Of a DNA stretch of 64,000 bases, positions 27,095 through 36,063 are shown piece after piece. The notes beneath the pieces were generated by a model. It ran no database searches, had not been told where the DNA came from, and saw nothing but the letters and a program-made list of their open reading frames with translations. Positions within the stretch are counted from its first letter, which is position 1; each line of letters begins with the position of its first letter. A program made the translations under genes and the position numbers. This stretch comes from Lacinutrix sp. (GTDB lineage: Bacteria; Bacteroidota; Bacteroidia; Flavobacteriales; Flavobacteriaceae), in assembly GCF_029238095.1 (NCBI RefSeq), contig NZ_JAQWGS010000023.1, forward strand, positions 1-64,000, read 5' to 3'.

Positions 27095-28243
27095 CTATTC
27101 GAATGTTTTGTATTCTTTTAAAAGAGCTTTGAAAAAGCTAGATCTTTGATATTTGTTTACTATTATTTCTCTAGTATTATTTTGGATATTTTTATATTCT
27201 TCTGTATTTTCTGCGTAATTTTTCATTTTATCATAAAGAGAGTTTACACTCTTCACCATTACAATACTTCCATTAATATTATCTTTAATAATCTCATTAC
27301 AACCATTAATATTCGAAACTATACTAGGAAGTCCCATAGCTCCAGCTTGCATAACTACATTTGGAAATCCTTCTCTATAACTTGGAAACACTAGCACATT
27401 AGATATTGCAAAATATGGTCTAACATCTTGCTGATAACCTGTAGTTATTATTTTTATGTTCTCATTTATTGTCTTATTAGTTTTTTCTTTTATGGGATCA
27501 AAATCTGCCTCTGTAGGTCCAACTAAGAGTAATTTTATTGAATTAAGTTCTAAACTTAGTTTATTAAAAGATTCTACCAATTCATTAATTCCCTTATCAC
27601 TAACAATTCTACCAACAAAAATAAACACAAAATCTTTATTAGACACTTTTAAATCTGCTCTTAAAGATTCTTTATCATTTTCATTAATTAGTCGTGGGTT
27701 AAAATAATTAGTGTCTATTCCATTAGAGCTTCCGTTTCCAATTACCTTTATTTTTTCCGAGGCTGTAAAATTCTCTTGCTCTATTATTGATTTTAGGCCA
27801 TAGGAATTAGGATACACTCTATTTGCACAACTATAAGTTAATTTCTCTATATAATTTAGTATTTTTCGCTTAAAGCCTTTTGCTTCTAATAAAGGTAAAC
27901 CAGCAACCGTATGCAGTCTAATTGGAACATTTGCTAGTTTAGCTGCTAACATTCCTATAATACCTGCTTTTGGAGTGTGTGTGTGAACTATTCTTGGCTT
28001 TTGTTTTTTTAAAAAAAAATAAAGTTTTACTAATGAGGCTAAATCTTTTAAAGGTGTTATTTTTCTTGTCATTTCAACATTAAATGTTGAAACTCCCTCT
28101 TTCTGTCCTATCCTTTTTAGAGCCTTATCGTCAGACGAAACAGCTATAACGTCATAATGTTGATTCATAAAGTTTAATTGCCCTTCAAGCAATTTATTTA
28201 ATGACATTGGAACAGTTGTAATTCTTATCAATTTCTGTTTCAT
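27095..28243 (-). CDS. Glycosyltransferase family 4 (PglA-like)
   Basis: 382 residues with a GT-B fold. The N-terminal domain has RIVHTHTPKAGIIGMLAAKLANVP, and the C-terminal one has FIFVGRIVSDKGINELVESFNKL and PSYREGFPNVVMQAGAMGLPSI, whose EGFPNVV segment contains the E-x7-E nucleotide-sugar motif. HTHTPKAGI is typical of PglA-like enzymes, which add the second sugar to undecaprenyl-PP-bacillosamine. It lies directly upstream of the PglC-like gene, with 7 bases between, which supports this order of action. Confidence 0.9.
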   Translation of the reverse strand: MKQKLIRITTVPMSLNKLLEGQLNFMNQHYDVIAVSSDDKALKRIGQKEGVSTFNVEMTRKITPLKDLASLVKLYFFLKKQKPRIVHTHTPKAGIIGMLAAKLANVPIRLHTVAGLPLLEAKGFKRKILNYIEKLTYSCANRVYPNSYGLKSIIEQENFTASEKIKVIGNGSSNGIDTNYFNPRLINENDKESLRADLKVSNKDFVFIFVGRIVSDKGINELVESFNKLSLELNSIKLLLVGPTEADFDPIKEKTNKTINENIKIITTGYQQDVRPYFAISNVLVFPSYREGFPNVVMQAGAMGLPSIVSNINGCNEIIKDNINGSIVMVKSVNSLYDKMKNYAENTEEYKNIQNNTREIIVNKYQRSSFFKALLKEYKTFE

Positions 28244-29370
28244 TAAATTCTATTATTTTTAATTTTAGCATAAAAAGTAAACATCAATAAATATAGGTAA
28301 GGCATAAACATAACTCTCATGCGAGAAGCCAAACCTAAATTGTAAAGATAGGAACTAAAAAAAAGTATTAATAGAATTACTGTTAATGATAAAAATACTT
28401 GTTGCTTAAATATAAATTTATAGGCTTTGTTTTTTATCACTTCAAATATAAATTTAAATAAAATTATTGCAGTTATTAGGTTTTCAATAGATATTAGATA
28501 TTGAAAAAACGTTTTAGAATCATAAAAAATAGGCTTAAATAAAACTAAAAACATACGGTAAAAGTATGTTGAATTTTCTAAGTCTATAGATGATGTACCA
28601 TTATTTTGACTGTAGACAACTATCCGTTGGAAGCTTTGTTGTATCTCTTCAAAGTTTAAATTATCAACTCTTAAGAACCCTTTTAATATGGGTAAACTTA
28701 TTATTGTTCCCAATAATGCTAGTAAAACTAGCATTATTTTATTCATTTTAATATTACAGAGAATAAACACAAAGTAAGATACAAGAATAATCCCAAACAA
28801 ATAAGGACGTATAAGTAAAATAAATACTAAAGATATTATTAAAGGAAAACTGATAAGACCTTTTTTAACTGTCTGGAAAAACACAATACTCATGAAATAA
28901 AATACAAGTGCTTCTTTTGTTAATCCAGCTGTCCAAAAATGTAATGATGGTGTTAATATTAACAATAACGATAGCAACATTAATATGTTACTATCTAATT
29001 TCTTAATTTTTGAAAAAATAAAATTTAAATAAAATGTAAAGCCGACTAAGCTAAATGTAGAAAAAAAAAGCGATAAATTAAAATACGATATATTTAATTT
29101 TACTAACGGATAAATTAATAAACTCATGAACTTGCTTCCTGGTTGTGTAAAATCTGAAATATTATTACTATTTAAAGCACGTTCGTAAAAAATATAACTA
29201 TCGAACTGTTGTCCATTATTAAAATTATAAAATAAAAAAAGAGAGACAATATGAATAATATATAGTAGTAGTATTATAATTCTCTTGTAACAACATTCGT
29301 GTCTTTTTATAGTTCTATAAAAAAAATAACAAGTAAAAATAATTAGTAATGTGAGAAATAATATATTCAT
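28243..29370 (-). CDS. Multi-pass membrane protein, Wzy/EpsG-like polymerase candidate
   Basis: 375 residues with about ten transmembrane segments throughout and no signal peptide. The loop FWTAGLTKEALVFYFMS (about 137-153) resembles the conserved xGLxKE loop of EpsG-like membrane proteins in capsule clusters. It overlaps a glycosyltransferase gene and touches the PglA-like gene, so it is an integral part of the locus. Polymerase function is inferred from topology and context only. Two other ligase/polymerase-type proteins are encoded at 31642 and 34127. Confidence 0.7.
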   Translation of the reverse strand: MNILFLTLLIIFTCYFFYRTIKRHECCYKRIIILLLYIIHIVSLFLFYNFNNGQQFDSYIFYERALNSNNISDFTQPGSKFMSLLIYPLVKLNISYFNLSLFFSTFSLVGFTFYLNFIFSKIKKLDSNILMLLSLLLILTPSLHFWTAGLTKEALVFYFMSIVFFQTVKKGLISFPLIISLVFILLIRPYLFGIILVSYFVFILCNIKMNKIMLVLLALLGTIISLPILKGFLRVDNLNFEEIQQSFQRIVVYSQNNGTSSIDLENSTYFYRMFLVLFKPIFYDSKTFFQYLISIENLITAIILFKFIFEVIKNKAYKFIFKQQVFLSLTVILLILFFSSYLYNLGLASRMRVMFMPYLYLLMFTFYAKIKNNRI

Positions 29371-30425
29371 TAAAAATTCTTAAATAAATTTAGATAACTT
29401 TCGCTATTTGCTTGAATACTATAAAAGTCTTCAATTATTTTTCTGTTTTTTAAACCAATTCCTCTGAATTTTATAGGGTCAAGTTGGACTTCTTTTAATG
29501 CAGAATACCATTCATCTTCTGTTGAAGCAAATAAGTTACCATTTCCTTTATCTACCTTCACATTCGCCTCTAATGGAGTTGAAATAGTTGGTTGTAAGCA
29601 TGCCATATACTGAATTAACTTAAAGGCGCATTTTCCATTATTAAATTGATTTTTCTCTAGAGGCATTATACCAACAGAAAACTTATGAATTTCTAGCAAC
29701 TCAGTAGCTTCAGACCAGTCTATTATGCTTATTGGTAAACCAACAAAATTTTTAGACAGTTTTTTATCAAAACCTATGAATCGGAGCTCAAAATTTATTC
29801 CTTCTTGCATAAATCTATTAAATACAGGAATTAAATCAAGAAGGTTTTTAGAGGTTGTGCTGGATCCTATCCATCCAATAACAAACTTATCTTCCATCAA
29901 TTTTTGCTCCTTAATATAATATTTTTTTAAATCTATGGATGTTGGTATTTCAGTTATGTTATTGTTGTATTTAGTTGCATAAGCTGTCAAGTAAGGACTT
30001 CCTGTAATAACGTGGCTAGCGTTTTTTATTACTTTCTCAATCTTGTGTTGAAATAGGGTTCTAACTATTGCGTTTTTGTGCTGATCATAGTCGTGAAAAG
30101 CCGCATCATCAAAATCGACTATGTACCTTATTTTAAAAAACATAAAAAAAAAGGTGTTATATGGTAAAAATGGTGTGAATTCGTATTGAACAAAAACTAA
30201 ATCTTTCCGTTTAATTAATAAAATTTGTATTATCTTTTTTATATAGAGCTTTGATAAATAGCTTAGTCCTTTTAAATTTCGATATGATATTGCTGGTTTA
30301 TAATCGCTATCAAAGAAAGGATATATCTTGCAGTTATATTTCTTAAAATAAGATTGGTATTGGTATATCCTATACCTACTACTCGCTCCTTTTTTAGTAT
30401 ATTTTGGAAAAAATTTTATAACCAT
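29370..30425 (-). CDS. Glycosyltransferase (GT4-like, GT-B fold)
   Basis: 351 residues. Features are YTKKGASSRYRIYQYQSYF near the start, VDFDDAAFHDYD (about 102-113), FVIGWIGSSTTSKNLLDLIPVF in the second domain, and GIMPLEKNQFNNGKCAFKLIQYMA, which contains the nucleotide-sugar contact region of GT4-type enzymes. The donor and acceptor cannot be told from the sequence. It overlaps the membrane protein downstream by one base; upstream there is a 300-base stretch with only a possible small gene. Confidence 0.88.
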   Translation of the reverse strand: MVIKFFPKYTKKGASSRYRIYQYQSYFKKYNCKIYPFFDSDYKPAISYRNLKGLSYLSKLYIKKIIQILLIKRKDLVFVQYEFTPFLPYNTFFFMFFKIRYIVDFDDAAFHDYDQHKNAIVRTLFQHKIEKVIKNASHVITGSPYLTAYATKYNNNITEIPTSIDLKKYYIKEQKLMEDKFVIGWIGSSTTSKNLLDLIPVFNRFMQEGINFELRFIGFDKKLSKNFVGLPISIIDWSEATELLEIHKFSVGIMPLEKNQFNNGKCAFKLIQYMACLQPTISTPLEANVKVDKGNGNLFASTEDEWYSALKEVQLDPIKFRGIGLKNRKIIEDFYSIQANSESYLNLFKNF

Positions 30426-30494
30426 AATCTAAGTTAAATTAATACATACTAGGTTCAAATATAAAACACTCAAAATAAGTATTAAGTATTAATA

Positions 30495-30706
30495 TTAAGA
30501 AACTATTTTTTTTGAGATATAAATTATAAATAACCAACTATAAAGCAAAGATACCAAATAGAAATGCTCTTGTAAATAAGATAACTCTAACAAAAATATA
30601 AGTATAAAAGAAAGAATATTTAATATTAAGGAGAGATATCCTTTACTCGAGCGAAATAAAAAAATCACTTTTGATAGTAGTCCTCACTTTCTTTAGGTGT
30701 TTGCAT
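30495..30706 (-). pseudogene. Possible small membrane protein, frameshifted or GTG-started
   Basis: This stretch lies in the 303-base gap between two glycosyltransferase genes. ATG at 30706 opens MQTPKESEDYYQK and then stops; shifted by one base, a frame runs from GTG 30668 to TAA 30495 (57 residues, VIFLFRSSKGYLSLI...YISKKIVS) with two hydrophobic helices. The two pieces join naturally at AAGTGA, so a one-base indel in a gene of about 70 codons is likely; a genuine 57-residue GTG-started protein is the alternative. The remainder of the gap (30426-30494) shows nothing recognisable. Confidence 0.4.
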
Positions 30707-30728
30707 AACTGGTTTAAATTAGTCGTTC

Positions 30729-31655
30729 TTATCGATTTGCAAAACCAAACCTTTTAATGTAAAGCAATTTGTAGCTCTTAAAAACCTCAAAAAAGCCTTT
30801 TAAATCCAACTTGATCATTTCTGAAAATAGTCTTAATAAAGGCTCAATAAAAATAATAATAATAAACATGATAACATATTTGAAGCAACTTAAATGTTTT
30901 TTGCTAAAGATCAAGATGGAGTCTAGAGAATAAAAAAGTCTTTCTGCCTTAACGCTTTCTGATGCTCCACCTCCTTGGTGAAAAATTTCTATTGTTGAAT
31001 CGTAATAAATTTTACCACCATTATCTACTATTCGTTTAGATAAGTCTAAATCTTCATAATACACAAAATAATCTTTACTAAACCCATTTGATTCTAAAAA
31101 ATCTTTCCTTCTAATCAAGTAAAATGCCCCTATAACGTGATCAACATATTTGGATGATTCGTGGTCCCAATCACTCATATGAACACCTTTAAAAACATTA
31201 GGAAACAAGATGTTAAGCTTAAGCAGTTTGTTTATATACCTATTTACTGTTAGGTATCTAGCACAACTTCTATGTGTAATTTTATTCTCATCTATTTGTT
31301 TACAACCTAACACAGTAATTTCTGGTTTCTCTTTAATAACACTAATAGCTTTAGATAAGGAGTTTTTAAACACTTTTGTGTCTGGGTTCAAAAACAATAA
31401 ATATTCTGACTTAGAGGCCTCAACTCCTAGATTACATGCAGCACCAAACCCCTCGTTCTTTCTGTTTTTAACAATTTTAATTGCCTTGTCTTTAAAATTG
31501 CTTAAAATCGAGGAGTTAGAGCCATTATCGACTATAATAATTTGAATTTCGTCTAATGCACTAAACTCAATTATTGATTGTACACATTGATTAACTAATT
31601 CTTCTGAATAATAATTTACAATGATTATACTAAGTTCAATTCTATTGTGGCTCAT
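30729..31655 (-). CDS. Glycosyltransferase family 2 (rhamnosyltransferase-like)
   Basis: About 308 residues. The fold begins IELSIIIVNYYSEELVNQCVQSI, with IIIVDNGS, NEGFGAACNLGV and the metal site LFLNPDTKV, as in WbbL-type enzymes that use dTDP-rhamnose or related donors. The C-terminal part has DYFVYYEDLDLSKRI and two hydrophobic segments. I start it at ATG 31655 (MSHNRIEL); an in-frame ATG at 31691 would extend it deeper into the upstream gene without family support. Given the rfb genes in the locus, rhamnose is a plausible donor sugar, but this is not proved by sequence. Confidence 0.9.
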   Translation of the reverse strand: MSHNRIELSIIIVNYYSEELVNQCVQSIIEFSALDEIQIIIVDNGSNSSILSNFKDKAIKIVKNRKNEGFGAACNLGVEASKSEYLLFLNPDTKVFKNSLSKAISVIKEKPEITVLGCKQIDENKITHRSCARYLTVNRYINKLLKLNILFPNVFKGVHMSDWDHESSKYVDHVIGAFYLIRRKDFLESNGFSKDYFVYYEDLDLSKRIVDNGGKIYYDSTIEIFHQGGGASESVKAERLFYSLDSILIFSKKHLSCFKYVIMFIIIIFIEPLLRLFSEMIKLDLKGFFEVFKSYKLLYIKRFGFANR

Positions 31656-32898
31656 GTTTATATATAGATGTAAGTTTAAATATTCCTGCAAAGAAAATAA
31701 ACATAGTAAATAGTAACGTTATAGCCCTAGTACTTAAGATAAAACCGCAAATAAAAAAAAGGAAAAGCGCAAATGAAAATTGCTTTATAAATAGATTCTT
31801 AGATTTAAAGCCAACGTAAAAAACATAAAGAAACATTGATAGAATTATAATAAATGGAAACAATCCATTATCTAAGTAAAAATCTACTAAAAAAAATTCG
31901 GAGGTAAAAGAAGACAACGAAGCAGATGCATTTTCATGTTTGTAACCATTAAGATAAACTTCTCTAAAATTACCATATCCAATTCCAAAAATAGGATTGT
32001 CTTTTATCATTTCTATGGAAGAATCTAAAATATATTTTCGTTGGTTTATGCTACCGTCAAATAATCTACTGTTATTTAATCTTTCGTAAATTCTAAAACT
32101 AGATTTTAATTTATCCTGAAAAGTCTCACTAAAGCTAACTATGAATAATGCAATACTAAGAAAAAATGAAGAATAAACAATTGCTTTAACATGTTTTCTA
32201 AGATAAACTAAAAGACATATTATAATTATTAGTACAGCTAATTTTGAAGCCGTTAATATTAATGTTAAATAAATTAATAGCACTAATAGTTTGTTTTTCC
32301 ATGTTTTGTTTTTTTGGAATTGCATAACACCTAATGGAAAAACTAAAAAAGCACATAAATTCAAAGGGTTTGAAAAAGTAGAAATAGTCCTAAAAGATAT
32401 TAAAATATAATCAGGAAAATTATTAACCCAAAAAATAGTTGGTAACATAAACTCTAAAAAAACTGTTTGAAGTATACCATAAACGCAGACAATCCAAGTT
32501 GCAGTATATAGACCTTTAATTAAGTATTGAATGGATACTTTATTTATATAGTTTATTGTTAAAACAAAAACAGAAAAGTATTGTGCCCAACGTAATTGGT
32601 ACTTTATTTTAGAGGAAATATCATGAAAGTCATTAATTAATAATGAAATTATAGAAAATATAATTAGTATGAATAAAAATATCGAGCCAATATTTACTGT
32701 TATTTTTTTCTTTATATAAATATATAAGAAAAATAAAGTAATATGAATATAAATAAATAACTCAGGTAATGAAACTACTTTTAGAAGGTATTTTGTAGGG
32801 TTAAAAAAAATTATAGTAATAGGTATGTAGTATAAAAAATTATACTCTATAAGCTCTGTAAGCTTTTTTTTGTTGACTAAAAACTTATCCTTTCTCAC
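31642..32898 (-). CDS. O-antigen polymerase/ligase family membrane protein
   Basis: 418 residues with about twelve transmembrane helices. The periplasmic-loop segment NPIFGIGYGNFREVYLNGYKHENAS followed by LVDFYLDNGLFPFIIILS is the pattern of the Wzy_C/O-antigen ligase superfamily. It may polymerise repeat units in the periplasm or join them to lipid A core. It overlaps the flippase gene by 14 bases upstream and the GT2 gene downstream. Sequence alone does not separate polymerase from ligase; another member of this superfamily is encoded at 34127. Confidence 0.85.
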   Translation of the reverse strand: MRKDKFLVNKKKLTELIEYNFLYYIPITIIFFNPTKYLLKVVSLPELFIYIHITLFFLYIYIKKKITVNIGSIFLFILIIFSIISLLINDFHDISSKIKYQLRWAQYFSVFVLTINYINKVSIQYLIKGLYTATWIVCVYGILQTVFLEFMLPTIFWVNNFPDYILISFRTISTFSNPLNLCAFLVFPLGVMQFQKNKTWKNKLLVLLIYLTLILTASKLAVLIIIICLLVYLRKHVKAIVYSSFFLSIALFIVSFSETFQDKLKSSFRIYERLNNSRLFDGSINQRKYILDSSIEMIKDNPIFGIGYGNFREVYLNGYKHENASASLSSFTSEFFLVDFYLDNGLFPFIIILSMFLYVFYVGFKSKNLFIKQFSFALFLFFICGFILSTRAITLLFTMFIFFAGIFKLTSIYKHEPQ

Positions 32899-34120
32899 TA
32901 TAAAAAATATTTGTAATGTAAATTAATAATAGATAAACAATACTGGCTAAAAGGTTAATATAAGATAAAATACTAAAATCATATTTTGGAAGAAGCCAAA
33001 TAGAACAAAGAGAGCTCAGTAAAACAACAATTACTATGTATAAAGTTAAAATTTTAGTTTTTTCTAATGCTTCAAGTTTTTTCTGCAATATAATAGCTAG
33101 TTGCCATATTATCGCGCTAACAGCTAAAGGAATGACTATTTTTTTAAGAAGGATAATGTTGTTTTCATCTGTAAAGCCCAAATACTTTCTTAAAATAAAG
33201 TCTTGAAAATAAAATAATAGCCCTAAAAATGGTAAACATATTAGCATTAAAGTAATTAACCCTCTCTTAAGTGTTTTTTTAAATAGTACTTTATCTCCAC
33301 TACTATGAATATTCATAAGTAAAGGTTGGTAAACGCTATTAATTGGGTTTACCAGTTGAGTGAAGATTTTAAATATTACATCGTAAACTGCTGCGTATTG
33401 GGCTAAAACAATAACGCCTAAATAACTTTTTACAATATATTTCTCAATACCGTTTGCGCTTGGTGAAAAGACCATCCAAATACTTAATGGTAAGCCAAAA
33501 CTTAAAAACTTCTTAACCATAGAAAAATCAACAGAAATAAATTTTATTTTTATTGATTTAACCAAATAAATATACGAAGACATATAACTAATAAACAGGG
33601 ATAAAAACAAGGTTTCAAGTACATTAAAAAGAGATAATGTTTTTAGTCCAACGACACATAAAACAAAACCTAAAAGCCTAATTATCTCAGCTATGGAAAA
33701 CCTCAAAGATTTTAATTCCGCTTGTGTTTCAATTAATTTAGAAGTATAAATACAGGCTGATATGTACCCAATCGCAATTAAAAATATAAGAAGAATAGTT
33801 TCTTCTTGAATATTTAAAGAAACAACTATCAAAAGAGGTACAACAGATATTAACGCCATTACAAAAGAAATACTATGTGCTTTTCCATAGAAAACCTTTC
33901 TATCTATATACTCACCATGATATTTTATTATGGACTGATTGACCCAACCTATAGATCCAGAAACAAAAATTAAAAAAGTAACATATATTATAATATAATT
34001 ACCATAGTTTTCTTCTCCAAACCATTTAATAAATAATGGGATTATAGCCAAAGATATTAGCGCTGTTAGTGCTTTACCAAAAAAATAGATTAGGACTTTA
34101 AATTCTACTGTTTTAATCAT
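32885..34120 (-). CDS. Polysaccharide flippase (Wzx/RfbX, MOP superfamily)
   Basis: 411 residues with twelve or so transmembrane helices. The start VLIYFFGKALTALISLAIIPLFIKWFGEENYGNYI is typical of Wzx-type flippases, which move undecaprenyl-PP-linked repeat units across the inner membrane. It is the only flippase found in the locus, so it probably serves whichever repeat unit is built here, perhaps both initiating routes. It is 6 bases downstream of the ligase-type gene and overlaps the polymerase-type gene. Confidence 0.9.
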   Translation of the reverse strand: MIKTVEFKVLIYFFGKALTALISLAIIPLFIKWFGEENYGNYIIIYVTFLIFVSGSIGWVNQSIIKYHGEYIDRKVFYGKAHSISFVMALISVVPLLIVVSLNIQEETILLIFLIAIGYISACIYTSKLIETQAELKSLRFSIAEIIRLLGFVLCVVGLKTLSLFNVLETLFLSLFISYMSSYIYLVKSIKIKFISVDFSMVKKFLSFGLPLSIWMVFSPSANGIEKYIVKSYLGVIVLAQYAAVYDVIFKIFTQLVNPINSVYQPLLMNIHSSGDKVLFKKTLKRGLITLMLICLPFLGLLFYFQDFILRKYLGFTDENNIILLKKIVIPLAVSAIIWQLAIILQKKLEALEKTKILTLYIVIVVLLSSLCSIWLLPKYDFSILSYINLLASIVYLLLIYITNIFYSEKG

Positions 34121-34126
34121 ATATCT

Positions 34127-35467
34127 TTATTTCCTATCAAATATATTCTTTGCTAACAAAGAGTTAATTAATGTAAACGATAGAACTCCTGTCATTCTAT
34201 CGAACAAGTTTTCGAAAAAAAGACAAATAACGATAATTATTAAGAAACTTAAATAAGAATACTCTTTGTTTTTAATAGCCATTCCCATATTGTAATACAT
34301 CATAAAGATAAAAGATATTAAAAGTAAAGGGCCTCCAATTAGAATAAGATTATAATAATAGTTATGAGAATTTAATTTATTAAGATAGAATTTTAAATAT
34401 TGTTTAGTGGTTTTAGAATTTGCAAAGTTTTGATCATTTAATTGGTCTTGAACATCGCCAATACCATATCCAAAAATTGGCGATTTACTTATTACTTTTG
34501 TTGATGTTTTATTAAGAAAAAACCGTTCTGATATTCCATTTAAATCACTTTCTTCGAGACCATCTTGATTTTGTATTGTTTCTTTTTTAAAATTGTTAAT
34601 TACAACATCTTTCTTTACTATAACTGCTGAAATAATAATTAAAACAATTACACCAGATAAAAACGCTGCAAGTTTTTTATTATATTTTAAAAACAAAATA
34701 TTAATTGGTAAAATAGTGACAACTAAAAATATCACTGTTAGCGATTTGAAATAAATAATTGAAATTAAAAAAACAGCCAGCAATAGTAACAGAATAAGTT
34801 TTGTAATTATAGAGTTGTTTCTTTTAAAATATAATTGAATTATAAATAAGCTTGCTATTAATAAGTTTATTGAGTTATATGTTTTATGTAGCATAAAAAA
34901 CGGTTCTTTTTTTTGCTCTGCACACCATAAAAAAGTTTTGAATTCATTATCCCATACATAAGGTATTTTCTCAAACAAAGAGAGCTCACTAATATCGTAA
35001 AAACAATGTTCTACAGAATAGTGTAAAAAATAATATAAGGTAAATATTAAAAATAAAAAATTAGATAAAATAAAAAATAGATAAAATAAAAAATATTCGT
35101 TTTCGCTATACTTTCGTTGAAGATATACAATAATTAATGGAGAAATAATAAACGGAAGAAGCGTGTTTATTTTTTTAAAACCCGCATTAAGATTTGCAGT
35201 ATATAAAAGTGTAAAGGTAATTAAAACAATAAATAAGTTATTGATTAACAAATACTTATATTTTCCTTGTTTTAAATTACGAAGCCCATATCTCCAATTA
35301 AATGCTATTGAAAGAAATGAAAAACATATTAAAAGTATTGAAGAAATATTATAAGGTAATATAGGAAAAAAGAGTAATAGTAAAAGAAGAAAAAAAGTAA
35401 GTTTACTATTAAACCTTTTAAAGATTTTAGTCTTTTCTTTTAACCTAAAAATTAAAGTTTTTCCCAA
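34127..35467 (-). CDS. O-antigen ligase family membrane protein
   Basis: 446 residues with about twelve transmembrane helices and a large periplasmic loop (about 300-365). The loop ends SPIFGYGIGDVQDQLNDQNF and LNSHNYYYNLILIGGPLLL, the His-containing pattern expected of WaaL/Wzy-type proteins. Together with the polymerase candidates at 28243 and 31642 it gives the locus three proteins of polymerase/ligase appearance. It follows the lipoprotein gene by 21 bases. Exact role unresolved. Confidence 0.83.
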   Translation of the reverse strand: MGKTLIFRLKEKTKIFKRFNSKLTFFLLLLLLFFPILPYNISSILLICFSFLSIAFNWRYGLRNLKQGKYKYLLINNLFIVLITFTLLYTANLNAGFKKINTLLPFIISPLIIVYLQRKYSENEYFLFYLFFILSNFLFLIFTLYYFLHYSVEHCFYDISELSLFEKIPYVWDNEFKTFLWCAEQKKEPFFMLHKTYNSINLLIASLFIIQLYFKRNNSIITKLILLLLLAVFLISIIYFKSLTVIFLVVTILPINILFLKYNKKLAAFLSGVIVLIIISAVIVKKDVVINNFKKETIQNQDGLEESDLNGISERFFLNKTSTKVISKSPIFGYGIGDVQDQLNDQNFANSKTTKQYLKFYLNKLNSHNYYYNLILIGGPLLLISFIFMMYYNMGMAIKNKEYSYLSFLIIIVICLFFENLFDRMTGVLSFTLINSLLAKNIFDRK

Positions 35468-35488
35468 AACACTATTAAATTATTTACT

Positions 35489-36058
35489 CTATAAACGGAC
35501 AAGTTCTTTAATTAATAATGGTGTACTTACAAGATATGGATCGTAAGATTTTTTTTCGTTTGTTGTAATAACTTTTAAAATAATTTTATTGTTTTCACCA
35601 AATGAAATAAATTGGTTGTTAGTGAAGTATTGGATAAAATTTGATGCATCAATTATTAGGGTTTCTTCATCGTAATTAATCAATATCTCTTCAAGATATA
35701 TTTCTTTCATATTAGAATTACTACCTAGGTCTAACCTTATTTTTTCTGGATAAAAATCTATTAAATCAAAAACAAGTTCTTGGACTTCCTTTTTTCCTTC
35801 AAAACCACGGCTTATTGTGTTTTCTTGCGAAAATGGAGTTGTTGCTAATTCACTGAAAAAAAGCTCAAACGAGTCGTTCTGAGGAAATATACCTTTAATA
35901 AATATTTTACATATTTTACTCTTAGGCTTACTTGTTACTGCCTCTGTTTTTTCCTCTTCGATAACTATATCTTTAGTATTGCTCTTTTTTTCTTTTCCAC
36001 AAGAAGAAACGAATAGAAGTATTACTAATTGTAGAGCTGCTTTTTTAAATAATTTCAT
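35489..36058 (-). CDS. Predicted lipoprotein of unknown function inside the polysaccharide locus
   Basis: 189 residues. The N-terminal signal ends in a lipobox (LLFVSSCGKE, Cys about 20), so it is exported and lipid-anchored. A Lys/Glu-rich linker (about 22-48) leads to a compact region of mixed strands with FIKGIFPQNDSFELFFSE and ILKVITTNEKKSYDP. No known domain was recognised. It is 5 bases downstream of the epimerase gene and upstream of the ligase-type gene, so it is co-transcribed with sugar-assembly genes and could assist polymerisation, ligation or export; this is inference. Confidence 0.75.
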   Translation of the reverse strand: MKLFKKAALQLVILLFVSSCGKEKKSNTKDIVIEEEKTEAVTSKPKSKICKIFIKGIFPQNDSFELFFSELATTPFSQENTISRGFEGKKEVQELVFDLIDFYPEKIRLDLGSNSNMKEIYLEEILINYDEETLIIDASNFIQYFTNNQFISFGENNKIILKVITTNEKKSYDPYLVSTPLLIKELVRL

Positions 36059-36063
36059 AATAA

